From Rhizomys pruinosus (Eukaryota > Chordata > Mammalia > Rodentia > Spalacidae): a DNA stretch of 64,000 nt. Below the pieces are notes generated by a model, which did no database searches, was not told the DNA's origin, and saw nothing but the letters and a program-made list of their open reading frames with translations. The stretch is taken from the NCBI GenBank assembly GCA_009823505.1, contig VZQC01001008.1, positions 4,223,012-4,287,011 on the forward strand, in the 5' to 3' direction. Below, in pieces: positions 45,395-56,720 of the stretch (within the stretch, counting starts at the first letter, position 1; each line of letters begins with the position of its first letter). The position numbers and the translations under genes were made by a program.

Positions 45395-48000
45395 AACATG
45401 AGAAATTTTAATACATCAAAAAGATCATTCACCATGATCACTTGGATCATACCAGAGATGCAGGGAGGGTTTAACATACGAACGAAAATCAATAAATATA
45501 AAACACATAAAGGACTGAAAGGCCAAAACACACCCGCATCGCAAATCAGTGCCAAAAAGTCCTTTTGAAAAAATACAGCATCCCTCATGATTAAAATCTT
45601 AGAGGGAATGGCCTGGAAGGATCATCCCTCAACATAATAAAAGGCCATATATAAGAAACCCACAACCAACATCATCCTAAATGGAGAAAGTTAGGATTCC
45701 CATAAAGGGATTCCTACCATAAGGTAGGACCAGACAAGGCTGGCAACCTTGTCTCCATTCTTGTTCAGTGTAGTGCTTGAAGTGCTTGCTGGGCAATAAG
45801 GCAAGAAAGGCAATTAAAGGATACTAATTGGAAAAGAGGAAGTAAACGTATCCCTTGTTGCAGACGATATGATAGTTTTACCTAAGGGATTCTAAAAGCT
45901 CCACAAAAAACTCCTAGAAATGAGTTAAAAATTGCAGTAAAGTAGTGGGTTAAAAACAAAAAAATTAAACCCCTAAAAAAAATCAGTAGCCTTTCTTTAC
46001 ACAACAACAAGCAACTGAAGAAGAATACAAGGAGTCCTTCCCACATTACAATAGCCTCAAAAAACAATAAAATACCTAGGAAATAAACCTAACCAAAACC
46101 ACCAAGATCTCTACAACAAAAAATTATAAGCTCCTGAAGAAGGAGATTGAAGAAGACATCAAAGAGGGAAAGACCTCCCATGCGCATGGATTGGAAAAGT
46201 AAACATAGTAAAAAGTCCATTTTACCCAAATTGATAGACAGAGTCAATGCAATTCTAATTAAAATCCCAAGATTTCTTCACAGGCTTTGGAAAAAAATTC
46301 TTAAATTCATATGGAACAGCAAAAGACCCCAAAATAGCCCAAAGCACCCCTGAATGAAAAGAGCAATAGAGGGGGGATTTCTATACCAGAAATCAAACTA
46401 TACTACAGGGGTAAAGTCATAAAAGCAGCTTGGTACGGGCACAAAACAGACCAGTAGACCAATGGGAACAAAACTGAAAGATCCAAAACTTGAGCACATA
46501 CAATTTTTCAGCCCTCACATTTGACAAGGGGGGCAAAAAGACGCAATGAGGAAAGACAGCATCTTCAGCAAATGTTATTGGCAAACTGGATCACCACGTG
46601 TAGAAAAATAAAACTAAAACCCCTACCTCCGCCCCTGTTACAAAAATCAACTCCAAATGGATCAAAGACCTCATTGTAAAACCCAAAACTCTAAAGGTGA
46701 TAGAAGAAAAGGTTGGCAGCAACCTTACAAGACATAGGTGTAAAGGAAGGAACTTCTAAATCAGACAGCAAGCTGCTCAGGAAATAAGGTAGACATGTGA
46801 CAAGTGGGACCTTCCTTATTAAACGCAAAAGTTTCTGTACACAAAAGAAACAGCCAGGAAAGTGTAGAGAAACCCCACAGAGTTGGGAAGAAACCTTCAC
46901 TGCGGATATATCTGACAGAGCATTTACCACCAGAATATATAAGCTATTCAAAAACAAAGAAGAAAACAAATGATTCACTCAAAAGATGGAAGCAAAGAGC
47001 TGAGCAGAGACTTCACAAATGAGGAAATAGAGATTGTTGAGAAACATCTCAAAAAGTATTCAACCTTGCTAATAAGTAATAAATGCAAAGTTAAAACCAA
47101 TTTAAGATAACATCTCACCCCGATAAGGCTGGCAAAGGATCAAGAAACAAATGATACTAGAAATTGCTGGAGAGGGTGTGGGGGAAAGGGAACACTCATG
47201 CCACTGCTGGTGGGAATGCAACTGCAAAATTTGTACAAGCAGTAATGAAAGCAGTAATGGAGAACCCTTAAAAGACTCAAAATGAGCCTACCGAGCCTAC
47301 CACCTGACCCAGCTATACTACTTCTGGGAATATATCCACCAGTCTCCTCATACCACAGAGATACATGTAACACCATTTATTGCAGCTCTTTTCACATAGC
47401 AAAGAGCTGGAACCAACCGAAATGCCCCTCAACTGACGAGTGATAGAGAAAACGTGGTTACATCTATACAATTGAGTTCGATGCAGTGGTAAAAGAAGAT
47501 GACATCATGTAAATTTGCAGGTAAATGGATGGAACTGGAAGAAAATTATCTTTTTTTTTAATTTTAATTTTTATTTATTTAATAAGTATGAAGGTACTGG
47601 TCTGCATGCAAGGTCGTGGCACCCATGTCATGCATTGCTGTGGAGGCCAGAAAGGTGTCAGATTCCCCTGGAATGGAGCTCTCCTGGAGATTTGAGTTTT
47701 AGACGGTTTCTCTGTCGCCATGTGATGGCTGGGGATCGACCCAGGTTCCTCTGCAAGAGCGGTCCAGCACTCCCACACCTCTAGGCCATCTCTCTCTCCA
47801 GCCCAGAAATTATCTTAAGTGAAGTAACACATACCCAGAACATAAAAACAAATGATGAATGGGATCCCTCGTCTGTGGATGCCCTAGCAGCCAATAACCC
47901 AGTTTGTAAATATTCCTTGTGGGGAGTGATTGCGGAAATTGGGAAACAACAACAACACAATAACAACAACATAAAGACTGCATTAAAGAACTGACTGAAA
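45395..48000 (+). pseudogene. L1 ORF2/3' UTR in left arm, frame-shredded
   Basis: Mirror of the right-arm L1 at 49,801-52,368, split by an antisense B2. The same ORF2 text is present but broken by many more single-base indels, so the 182-residue reverse-transcriptase frame open in the right arm is not open here. Remnant frames lie at 46,147-46,353 and 46,804-47,022. Confidence 0.9.
47548..47807 (-). repeat. B2 SINE in left arm
   Basis: Mirror of 49,985-50,232 with several extra or missing bases. Confidence 0.92.
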
Positions 48001-48039
48001 AGGTAATCTGGTGGGGGGGGAAGGGTTGGGAGGGGGGCA

Positions 48040-48985
48040 CAGGTCTACATTAATTAATGTATAGTTGATTGATGTGAGTTTAACAAGTATCCAAATTTGT
48101 CCAAACTTTGTGTACATATTATATGCTATTCTAGGTGTTAGTAAAAGTAAAAATGTCATATTAAACAACATTAATTAAAAGGTTTTTAAATAAAAAAGGT
48201 AATACATTTAATGCTAATTGGAATTAATATAAATTAGTCCCGATCTGCTTCAATTTAATTGTAGACAACAACTGTTGGGTGAAGGGTACAATTTTCGCTA
48301 CAATGTTTTGTGTTGTAAAAGTAACAAATTGTATCACTTTCTTCGACCTGTAGGATAATTTAGCTAAAGGAATTAAGTTGGCTTTCCAAATTAAACAATA
48401 TACAGTCAATGATAAATAGCTAATATGCAGAAAGTTGGCCCCAGCGAAGACAGTAAAAAGAAGAAAGCCTCAGACGGCTACAAGACATCAAACTCTCTGT
48501 GGATCCTAATCAGAACAACTATTTATAATGTGCCCTAATGAACATTACCTTTCAGGTGCTTCAAAGTTTAATAGGAGAGACTTCCTTGCCGTTTTTTCAA
48601 TAGAACAAAGAAAAACATGATGGTAAGAAGTCATTTTCTAACTGTAAAAACTAGAGCTTGAATATTATATAGGTAATCTCTCTTTGTTTTTTTTTTTTTT
48701 TTTGGTCTTTTCGAGACAGGGTCCCCTCCCTGTAGCCCAGCTGGTTCCTGGAACTCACTCTTTAGACAAGGCTGGCCTTTGAATCACAAAGATCCACCCT
48801 GCCTCTGCCTCCCAATTGTTAAAGATTAAAGGGTGGCCCCACCCATGACGAGCTTTTTCTTTTTCTTTTTTTCTTTTTTTTTTTTTTTTTTTGGTAGAGG
48901 TAATCTCTTATAAAAGCATATTATAGTTGGCTTCTTTAATTGACTGATACATAGGAACTGTAAAGGATAATGCCCTATTCAGAGC
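48040..48985 (+). repeat. Family M in left arm, with B1 inside
   Basis: Reverse of 49,134-49,790, then a B1 insertion (48,675-48,895), then a further 80 bp of family M (48,905-48,985) equivalent to about 34,545-34,628. This last part has no counterpart in the right arm. It supplies exactly the bases missing after 39,591. Confidence 0.88.
48675..48895 (-). repeat. B1 SINE with target-site duplication
   Basis: Antisense B1 ('ggtcttttcgagacagggtc') followed by a second T-rich stretch. The target 'aggtaatctct' occurs on both sides (about 48,661-48,672 and 48,899-48,909). The right arm keeps only the poly-A end of this B1 (49,092-49,133). Confidence 0.88.
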
Positions 48986-49090
48986 TGGGAGGTTTGTTTT
49001 TTAGTTGGTTGGGGAAAGGAGGGGTAGTCGTGCCGCGTCACCACGTGACGGGGGAAAAAGAAGTAAAGAGTGTTGAGGGGTTGTTTGAAG

Positions 49091-49091
<1 letters not shown>
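48986..49091. other. Palindrome centre, sequence of unknown origin
   Basis: About 106 bp that align to neither arm nor to B1. It is G-rich on the + strand and contains CACGTG. A mirror B1 head plus 80 bp of family M would be expected here. It is most likely low-quality hairpin-turn sequence. Confidence 0.6.
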
Positions 49092-49127
<36 letters not shown>

Positions 49128-49133
49128 AGATTA

Positions 49134-49800
49134 CCTCTATAATATTCAGCTCTAGTTTATACTTAGGAAATGACTTCATTACCATCATGTTTTTCTTTGT
49201 TCTATGAAAAAAAGGCAAGGAAGTCTCTCATATTAAAACTTTGAAGCACCTGAAAGGTAATGTTCATTAGGGCACATTATAAATAGTTGTTATGATTAGG
49301 ATCCACAGAGATGTTTGATGTCTGTAGCAGTCTGAGGCTTTTCTTCTTTTTAATGTTTCGCTGGGCCAACTTTTCTGCATTAAGCTATTTATCATTGACT
49401 GTATATTGTTAATTTGGGAAGCCAACTTAATTCCTTTAGCTAAATTATCCTACAGGTAGAAGAAAGTGATACAAGTTGTTACTGTACAACACAAACATTG
49501 TAGAGAATATTTGTATCCATTAACCCAAAAGTTGTTGTTATACAAATTATAAGTGAAGCAGATGTGGACTAATTTATATTTCCAATTAGCTTAAATGTAT
49601 TACCTTTTTTATTAAAACCTTTTAATCAATGTTGTTTAATATAGACATTTTTACTTTTACTAACACCTAGAATAGCATATAATATGTACACAAAGTTTGG
49701 ACAAATTTGGATACCTGTTAAACTCACATCAATCAACTATACATTAATCTAATGTAGACCTGTGCCCCCCTCCCAACCCTCCCACCCCACCAGATTCACC
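49134..49800 (-). repeat. Family M, right-arm copy
   Basis: Reverse of about 34,300-34,552 and onward into sequence like 31,001-31,280. Together with 38,541-39,591 and the 80 bp at 48,905-48,985 it makes one continuous minus-strand family M element of about 1.8 kb. Confidence 0.82.
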
Positions 49801-52368
49801 TTTTCAGTCAGTTCTTTGTTGCAGTCTTTTCTGTTGTTGTTATTGTTGTTGTTGTTGTTTCCAATACGCATCACTCCCCACAAGGAATATTTACAACTGG
49901 GTTATTGGCGCTAGCATCTACAGACGAGGGATACCATTCATCATTTGTTTATCTGGTACTGTGTTACTTCACTTAAGATAATTTCTGGACTGGAGAGATG
50001 GCCTAGCGGTTGGGAGTGCTGACCGCTCTTGCAGAGGACCTGGGTTCGATCCCCAGCATCCACATGGCGACAGAGAACCGTCTGAAACTCCAATTCCAGG
50101 AGAGCTCCAGTTCCAGGGGGAATCTGACACCCTCTTCTGGCCTCCACAGCATTGCATGACATGGGTGCACAGACTTGCATGCAGACAGTACATTCATACT
50201 CATAAATAAATAAAAATTAAAATTAAAAAAAAAGATAATTTCTTCCAGTTCCATCCATTTACCTGCAAATTTCATGATGTCATCTTCCTTTACCACTGCA
50301 TAGAACTCCATTGTGTAGATGTACCACATTTTCTCTATCCACTCGTCAGTTGAGGGGCATTTCGGTTGGTTCCAGCTCTTTGCTATTGTGAAGAGAGCTG
50401 CAATGAACATGGCTGTACATGTATCTCTGTGGTATGAGGAGACTGGTGGATATATTCCCAGAAGTAGTATAGCTGGGTCAGGTGGTAGGCTCATTTTGAG
50501 TCTTTTAAGGGTTCTCCATACTGCTTTCCATACTGCTTGTACAAGTTTGCATTCCCACCAGCAGTGGATGAGTGTTCCCCTTTCCCCACACCCTCTCCAG
50601 CATTTAGTATCATTTGTTTTCTTGATCCTTGCCAGCCTTATCGGGGTGAGATGGTATCTTAAAGTGGTTTTAATTTGCATTTATTAATTATTAGCAAGGT
50701 TGAACATTTTTTAGATGTTTCTCAGACATCTCTATTTCCTCATTTGTGAAGTCTCTGCTCAGCTCTTTGCTCCATCTTTTGAGTGAATCATTTGTTTTCT
50801 TCTTTGTTTTTTGAATAGCTTATATATTCTGGTGGTAAATGCTCTGTCAGATATATCAGCAGTGAAGGTTTCTTCCAACTCTGTGGGGTTTCTCTACACT
50901 TTCCTGGCTGTTTCTTTTGCTGTACAGAAACTTTTGAGTTTAATAAGGAAGGTCCCACTTGTCAAATGTCTACCTTATTTCCTGAGCAGCTGCTGTCTGA
51001 TTTAGAAAGTCCTTTCCTACACCTATGTCTTGTAAGTTGCTGCCAACCTTTTCTTCTATCACCTTTAGAGTTTTGGGTTTTACAATGAGGTCTTTGATCC
51101 ATTTGGAGTTGATTTTTGTACAGGGTGAGAGGTAGGGGTTTAATTTTATTTTTCTACAAGTGGTGATCCAGTTTTGCCAATAACATTTGCTGAAGATGCT
51201 GTCTTTCCTCCATTGAGTCTTTTTGCCCCCCTTGTCAAATGTGAGGTGGCTGAAATTGTATGTGCTCAAGTTTGGATCTTCAGTTTTGTTCCATTGGTCT
51301 ACTGGTCTGTTTTTGTGCCAGTACCAGGCTGCTTTTATGACTATACCCCTGTAGTATAGTTTGATTTCTGGTATAGAAATCCCCCCTCTATTGCTCTTTT
51401 CACTCAGGGGTGCTTTGGCTATTTGGGGTCTTTTGCTGTTCCATATGAATTTAAGAATTTTTTTCCAAGCCTGTGAAGAATATCCTTGGGATTTTAATTA
51501 GAATTGCATTGAATCTGTATATCAATTTGGGTAAAATGGACATTTTTACTATGTTTAATTTTCCAATCCATGAGCATGGGAGGTCTTTCCATCTTCTGAT
51601 GTCTTCTTCAATCTCCTTCTTCAGGAGCTTATAATTTTTGTTGTAGAGATCTTTGGTGGTTTTGGTTAGGTTTATTCCTAGGTATTTTATTGTTTTTGAG
51701 GCTATTGTAAGTGGGAAGGACTCCTTGTATTCCTTCTTCAGTTGCTTGTTGTTGGTGTAAAGAAAGGCTACTGATTTTTCAAAATTAATTTTATATCCTG
51801 CCACTTTACTGAAACTTTTAATCATTTCTAGGAGTTTTCTGGTGGAGTTTTTAGCATCCCTTAGGTAAACTATCATATCGTCTGCAAAAAGGGATAGTTT
51901 TACTTCCTCTTTTCCAATTAGTATTCCTTTAATTGCCTTTTCTTGCCTTATTGCCCTAGCCAGTGTTTCAAGCACTATATTGAACAGGAGTGGTGACAAG
52001 GTGCAGCCTTGTCGGGTTCCTACCTTTATGGTAGGAATTCCCTTTATGGGGAATCCTAACTTTCTCCATTTAGGATGATGTTGGTTGTGGGTTTCTTATA
52101 TATGGCTTTGATTATGTTGAGGGATGATCCTTCCAGGCCAATTCCCTCTAAGACTTTAATCATGAAGGGATGCTGTATTTTTTCAAAGGACTTTTCTGCA
52201 CTGATTGAGATGAGGGTGTGGTTTTTGGCCTTCAGTCCATTTATGTGTTTTATATTTATTGATTTTCGTTCGTATGTTGAACCATCCCTGCATCTCTGGT
52301 ATGAATCCAAGTTGATCATGGTGAATGATCTTTTTGATGTATCACATACTTTTCTAATGTTATAAATT
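49801..52368 (-). pseudogene. 5'-truncated L1: ORF2 RT to 3' UTR
   Basis: LINE-1 ORF2 encodes an endonuclease and reverse transcriptase; only the part from mid-RT onward is present. 51,451-51,999 (182 codons) holds the RT core with FADD (the YADD-type catalytic box, near 51,885) and 'LFNIVLE'. 52,056-52,469 holds preceding RT text ('[14 protein letters not shown]'). 50,003-50,680 holds the C-terminal zinc-knuckle-like C-x3-C-x7-H-x4-C (about 50,545-50,600). Frameshifts separate these blocks, a B2 interrupts the end, and the 5' half is missing, so it cannot move. Confidence 0.93.
49985..50232 (+). repeat. B2 SINE in L1, with target-site duplication
   Basis: 'ggactggagagatggcctag' head to A-rich tail. 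Flanking 'agataatttct' precedes it (about 49,974-49,984) and follows it (about 50,233-50,243). It carries the internal doubled 'ctccaattccaggagag/ctccagttccaggggg' that marks the subfamily at 13,804. It makes the overlapping 225-codon frame read from L1 into SINE. Confidence 0.95.
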
Positions 52369-54515
52369 AAAATCCTCAGAGTTCTACAGTCAATTAATGA
52401 AGCACTTCCCTCTGTACTCACTTTACACATAAAATAGCAGTGTGAGTGTATGTCATGATGCCATAACAATTCTAAAATTATAACTCAATGTTCTATTGCA
52501 GACATTATCAGTTAGGATTCTGGTAAGAAATAATTAGAGTGCACAAATGGAAAATTTTGGGAAGAATTTATTGGAGACCATTTAGGAAGTTCTAGTAAAC
52601 TGAAAAGGGGGGGGGGTTCAGAACCATCAGCCTGGACCATGGGCATCCCTGATCTGAAGGAACAGAGGAAAATGATGGTTACTGAGTGTGAATGAGCGGC
52701 TGTGTGGAAAGGTCCCCTAAAAGAACTTTGGTCATTGTAAGAATACATAGTCAACTCTCAATATGGCTGGGAAGAGCCACTTTCACCTAATTGATATTTG
52801 CTGGGAATTATGCCTCTAAAACTAAACTATCTGCAGTGAAACTTTGTGTCAAACATTTACAAAATTAGAAAAATCACTTAGAGTTTCACTACGAGCTAGG
52901 CATAACTGTACACAACTATAAACCCAGAACTCAGAAGACTAAGGCACTAAGGCAGGAAGATCAAGAGTTCAGGCCAGCTTGTTCTAGGTAGAGTGATCCT
53001 GCCACCTCCTCCCCCAAATTCAATATGATCACATTGAAGACTTAAGCATGATTTAATTGATGTTCTAATCTCACTCTAGTCTCACCCTCCTATTTTCTGC
53101 TGTAGCCTCACACTGGCCAAACCCTCCCCACGGCTGGAGAACAATAATTCTTATGATTTTATCTTGATCAGCCTCTAGAAATAGCCAAACAGAGAAGATC
53201 AAAAAGTGGTCCTGAAAAGAAAAACCTAAGGCACCCATCCAGAGGAGCAATTTTCCCAGGGGTTAGCCACAGCATTGGAGATGTCTGAGTCTGAATCTTC
53301 TCTGCTAATTATATAGCCTTAAAGGAAATGCCTAACCTCCTTACAGCTAGTTACCATATTCATAAGAGCAGGAAGTTCCATTAATGATTTTGTGAAATCA
53401 TGTAAGAAAAAACTGAATGAATATGTGTAAAATATTTGCACATATATTGTATAGTAGAAATTTAACTGGGGCTGGCTGTTTTTATAATTATATGACATTA
53501 CTAATGAAGCACCCAGGATTTGTAATCTGAAATACTCCCTAGCCAATTCACAGCCTCCATAAGCAGATTCAACAGTTGGGCTTTGTTGTTGTTTCTCCAC
53601 TACCTATTTATTACCTGCCTATTTCTAATATTATTAAACTCCATAAATCATACTTTCAATAACTAATATTAAACCTGATTTTTAGGAAAGTCTAAACAAA
53701 ACCATTCATAGCATTTATTGAAATTATTAATATATATTTTCAAATTATTTATATCAAACAAAAAAAATACCCCAATTAATATGATATGGAAATAATTTAA
53801 GAAACTTGAAGTTCTTTAGAAAATTTATTTTATTTAATTTTTTAATATTAGTTTTTTATTTTAATTTTTAATTTTGTGTTCCAGCAAAATTTCCTTTATG
53901 GACACTGCAATTAAATTCCATAGCATTTTTTTAAACATTTTTCCAACTCATATAATGGTTCCCAATGAAACTTAATCCCCCCCCATGCCTCAAACCCCCA
54001 TCAGAACTCATGCATTATGACATCCAAGCAAAGCCCTGTCCAGTCATCCTTTTGAACCCATATGTCCTTCTGTGTAAGCAGATCCACTAGAGTCTAGTCA
54101 GTACATCTAGAAATTTTGGTAAGGCACATTCTTCCTCACCCAGCAGTACTGAGTCTTTTATAGTTCTCAGTCCAGGGTCAGTCTCCCACCCATTTCTCTT
54201 GTTCTACTTTGAGACCTTGTCCCAGTTGGCAAAAGTCTCATGCCTGATGCTGACATTGCCACAAGTTCACATGTGAAAGCTTACAGTAGCTAGTAAATCA
54301 CTGCTTCTCTACACTCATTCACCAGCCCTGGCTCCTACAATCTTTCTGGCCCCACTTCCACAAAGATCCCTGGGCCATGGGTAGGTGAGGTTTAATATAG
54401 GGGTCCCATCCAGGGATATACACTCTGGAGGCTTCCATTCTTTGAATCTTGACTAGTTGTGTCCTTCCATTTGCACCACACTCCATTGTGTAAGGAAGCT
54501 TTATTGGTAAGAACG
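52369..54515. other. Right-arm sequence, mostly unique
   Basis: It contains one old SINE (52,893) and AT-rich DNA at 53,700-53,960. Frames at 52,512-52,754 and 53,319-53,600 (minus) are mirrored in the left arm but show no domain. Confidence 0.5.
52893..53010 (+). repeat. Old B1-like SINE
   Basis: 'ctaggcataactgtacacaa', 'ggcaggaagatcaagagttc', 'aggccagcttgttctaggta': diverged 7SL-type monomer. Confidence 0.6.
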
Positions 54516-54525
54516 GAGAAATGCA

Positions 54526-55653
54526 GCTCTCTGCTTCCTGTGCTCATGGCGAGATGTGACCCTCGGCTTGCTGCTCCAGCCCTGGCCACCATGCTTCCTG
54601 CCACAATGGACTCTGATTCCCTGGAACCGTCAATAGTAAGCTCAAATAAACTCTTCCTTTTATAAGTTCCCTTGCCTATGGTGGTTTTATCACAGCAACA
54701 GAAAAGTGACTAATACAGTTATTTGGTACCAGAGAGTGGGCTGTTGGCTGTGAAGAACCTGACCATGTGGATGTTTGGAGAAATGTGGAAAACTTTGGAA
54801 CTTTGGGCTAGAAAAGCTGTTGACTACTGTAAGCAGAGCTTAAGGGGCCATTCTAGTAGAAGCCTGGAAGAAAGCATTGCTGCAAAAAATGTAGTTCCAG
54901 AGGAAAATAAAGACTTAGGCAGCAACTGGGATATTTTGATAAAGAGTTTGGCAGCAGTTTACCCACAGCCCAAATACTGGCCTGATGCTAATTTGAAAAG
55001 CAATGGACTAATGTCTTTGGCGGAGGATATTTCAAGACAGCCTAATGTAGAAATGGTGGTGTGGCTATTGATGGTGAATATTGTGCAGATCTACAGTGAA
55101 GAAGAACAGATGTGGCAGAAAGAAATGCAGTATGTACAATTTGGATCTGAAAACTGCACTAGGAAGATTATAGGAGCTTACAGTTAAGAGATTGGCCTGT
55201 GTCTCAGAAGAGATTTTGGACGACAGACTTTTGAATAGAATTGAGACTGGTAAAGACTATGGGGACTTTTAAGGTTAGACTAAATGCATTTTGCATTTTA
55301 TATGGTCAGGAGTCTATGGGGGCCAGGGAGTGGAATGTGATGGTTTAAATGAGTGTCCCCCACAGGCTTTAAGTATTCAGACATTTTGTCTCCAGTTGGT
55401 GGCACTGTTCTTGGAGGTCTTAGAAGGTGTGGCTGTGCTGGAGGAAGTACATCATTGGGGGCAGGATAAGTGAGTTTAACAAGCCTGTGGTCTCCAGTCT
55501 CTCCCTCACTCTGCTTCCTGTGCTCATTGCGAGATGTGACCCTCAGCTTGCTGCTCCAGTCCTGGCCACCATGCTTCCCACCATAATGGACTCTGATTCC
55601 CTGGAACCATCAATCGTAAGCTCAAATAAACTCTTCCTTTTATTAAAAAAAAA
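54526..55653 (+). repeat. Processed MaLR transcript copy (R-U5-int-U3-R-poly(A))
   Basis: The 5' LTR starts in mid-LTR (54,526) and runs to TAATACA (54,717). Internal sequence opens with 'ttatttggtaccagagagtg' (54,718-55,335). The 3' LTR starts TGTGATGG (55,336) but stops 12-15 bp after AATAAA, at the point where the 5' copy continues into U5, and passes into A9. A 10-bp duplication, gagaaatgca, flanks it (54,516-54,525; 55,658-55,667). This is the layout of an RNA copied by L1 machinery, not a provirus. A 154-codon frame (54,723-55,187) stays open in the internal part, without a recognised domain. Confidence 0.87.
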
Positions 55654-55870
55654 GAGAGAGAAATGCAATCATTTTTTCTCCACCCCTTATTCTTCATGTA
55701 GAGAAAAGTTCAATTGTAGACATGTCTCCTAGGAGTGGGAATTTTTCAGATGTATATATTCTGTGTCTGAAGAGTGGTGGGATTCTGCATTGGTCTCCAT
55801 CTATTGCAAAGAGTAGTTTTTTGATGAGTGGCCTACAATATGTGTATCTATAAATAAAAGATTCCCATAG

Positions 55871-56015
55871 AGCCGGGCGTGGTGGTGCACGCCTTTAATC
55901 CTAGCACTTGGGAGGCAGAGGCAGGCGGATCTTTGTGAGTTCAAAGCCAGCCTGGTCTACAGAGTGAATTCCAGGGCTACAAGGAGACCCTGTCTCAAAA
56001 AGTCCAAAAAAAAAA
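55871..56015 (+). repeat. B1 SINE with target-site duplication
   Basis: Well-preserved B1 ('agccgggcgtggtggtgcac') with flanks aagattcccatag (55,858-55,870) and agattccatag (about 56,016-56,026). Confidence 0.95.
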
Positions 56016-56378
56016 AGATTCCATAGTTAGTTTATGGTAAGAAATTTCATTTGTCTAGAGATATGGTGTCTAGAGACACCATAGGCTTTACTCTAGGCTC
56101 TATGCATGGAGACCCTGTGTTCCACCCCAAAACAACAAATTTTGCATGGGGCAAACTGAGGGTTTCACTGTGGCCCATAATGATGCTTGTTTTCTCATCC
56201 AGTTCTTTCTTTTATTATCCTTGAGTTACTTTAATTGTTCAGGTGACAGCTCTTGCTGATACTTCCTAGAAGTTAGACCAACAGATGGATGGATTCCTTC
56301 CTTCACGCTGGCACAGAACGTTGCCAACCACCAAGCTCAAGGCCACATTGCTTGTTTCTATCAGTTAAGTACAGGGGA

Positions 56379-56540
56379 TTTTTTTTTTTTTTTTTTTTGG
56401 TCTTTTTGAGACAGGGTCTCCCTGTAACCCCAGCTGGCCTGGAACTTGCTCTGTAGACCAAGCTGCCCTTGTACTCATAAGATCCGTCTGCCTCTGCATC
56501 CTAACTGCTTAGATTAAAGGGATGTGCCACCATGCCTGGC
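56379..56540 (-). repeat. B1 SINE
   Basis: Antisense B1 with long poly-T. It is more diverged than the B1 immediately to its right ('gtagaccaagctgcccttgt'). Confidence 0.93.
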
Positions 56541-56550
56541 ATGGGATACT

Positions 56551-56706
56551 TTTTTTTCTTTTTGGTCTTTTCGAGACAGGGTCTCCCTGTAGTCCCAGCT
56601 GTCCTGGAACTCACTCTGTAGACCAGGCTGGCCTTGAACTCACAAAGATCTGCCTGCCTCTCCCTCCCAAGTGCTAGGATTAAAGGCGTGCACCACCACA
56701 CCCAGC
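56551..56706 (-). repeat. B1 SINE with target-site duplication
   Basis: Antisense B1 next to the previous one. The target gggatacttttt is at 56,543-56,554 and 56,709-56,720. Two B1s used almost the same site in succession. Confidence 0.94.
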
Positions 56707-56720
56707 AGGGGATACTTTTT

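Larger units (their letters stand above)
39593..48985. repeat. Left arm of large inverted repeat
   Basis: Reverse complement of 49,092-58,050. Paired anchors: 40,364-40,579 with 57,065-57,280 (71 translated residues identical), 44,996-45,238 with 52,512-52,754 (80 identical), 44,136 with 53,600, and 48,690 with 49,134. The coordinate sums rise from 97,644 to about 97,824, so this arm has about 180 more bases. Patches of perfect identity alternate with patches full of single-base insertions, as in unpolished long-read sequence. Shared insertions are not independent loci. Confidence 0.97.

Noticed and set aside
50003..50680. 225-codon open frame as a gene
   Set aside because: It is the C-terminus of L1 ORF2 reading into an inserted B2 SINE.
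51451..51999. Reverse transcriptase as part of a novel system
   Set aside because: The text and its neighbours are ordinary LINE-1 ORF2, 5'-truncated and frame-broken.
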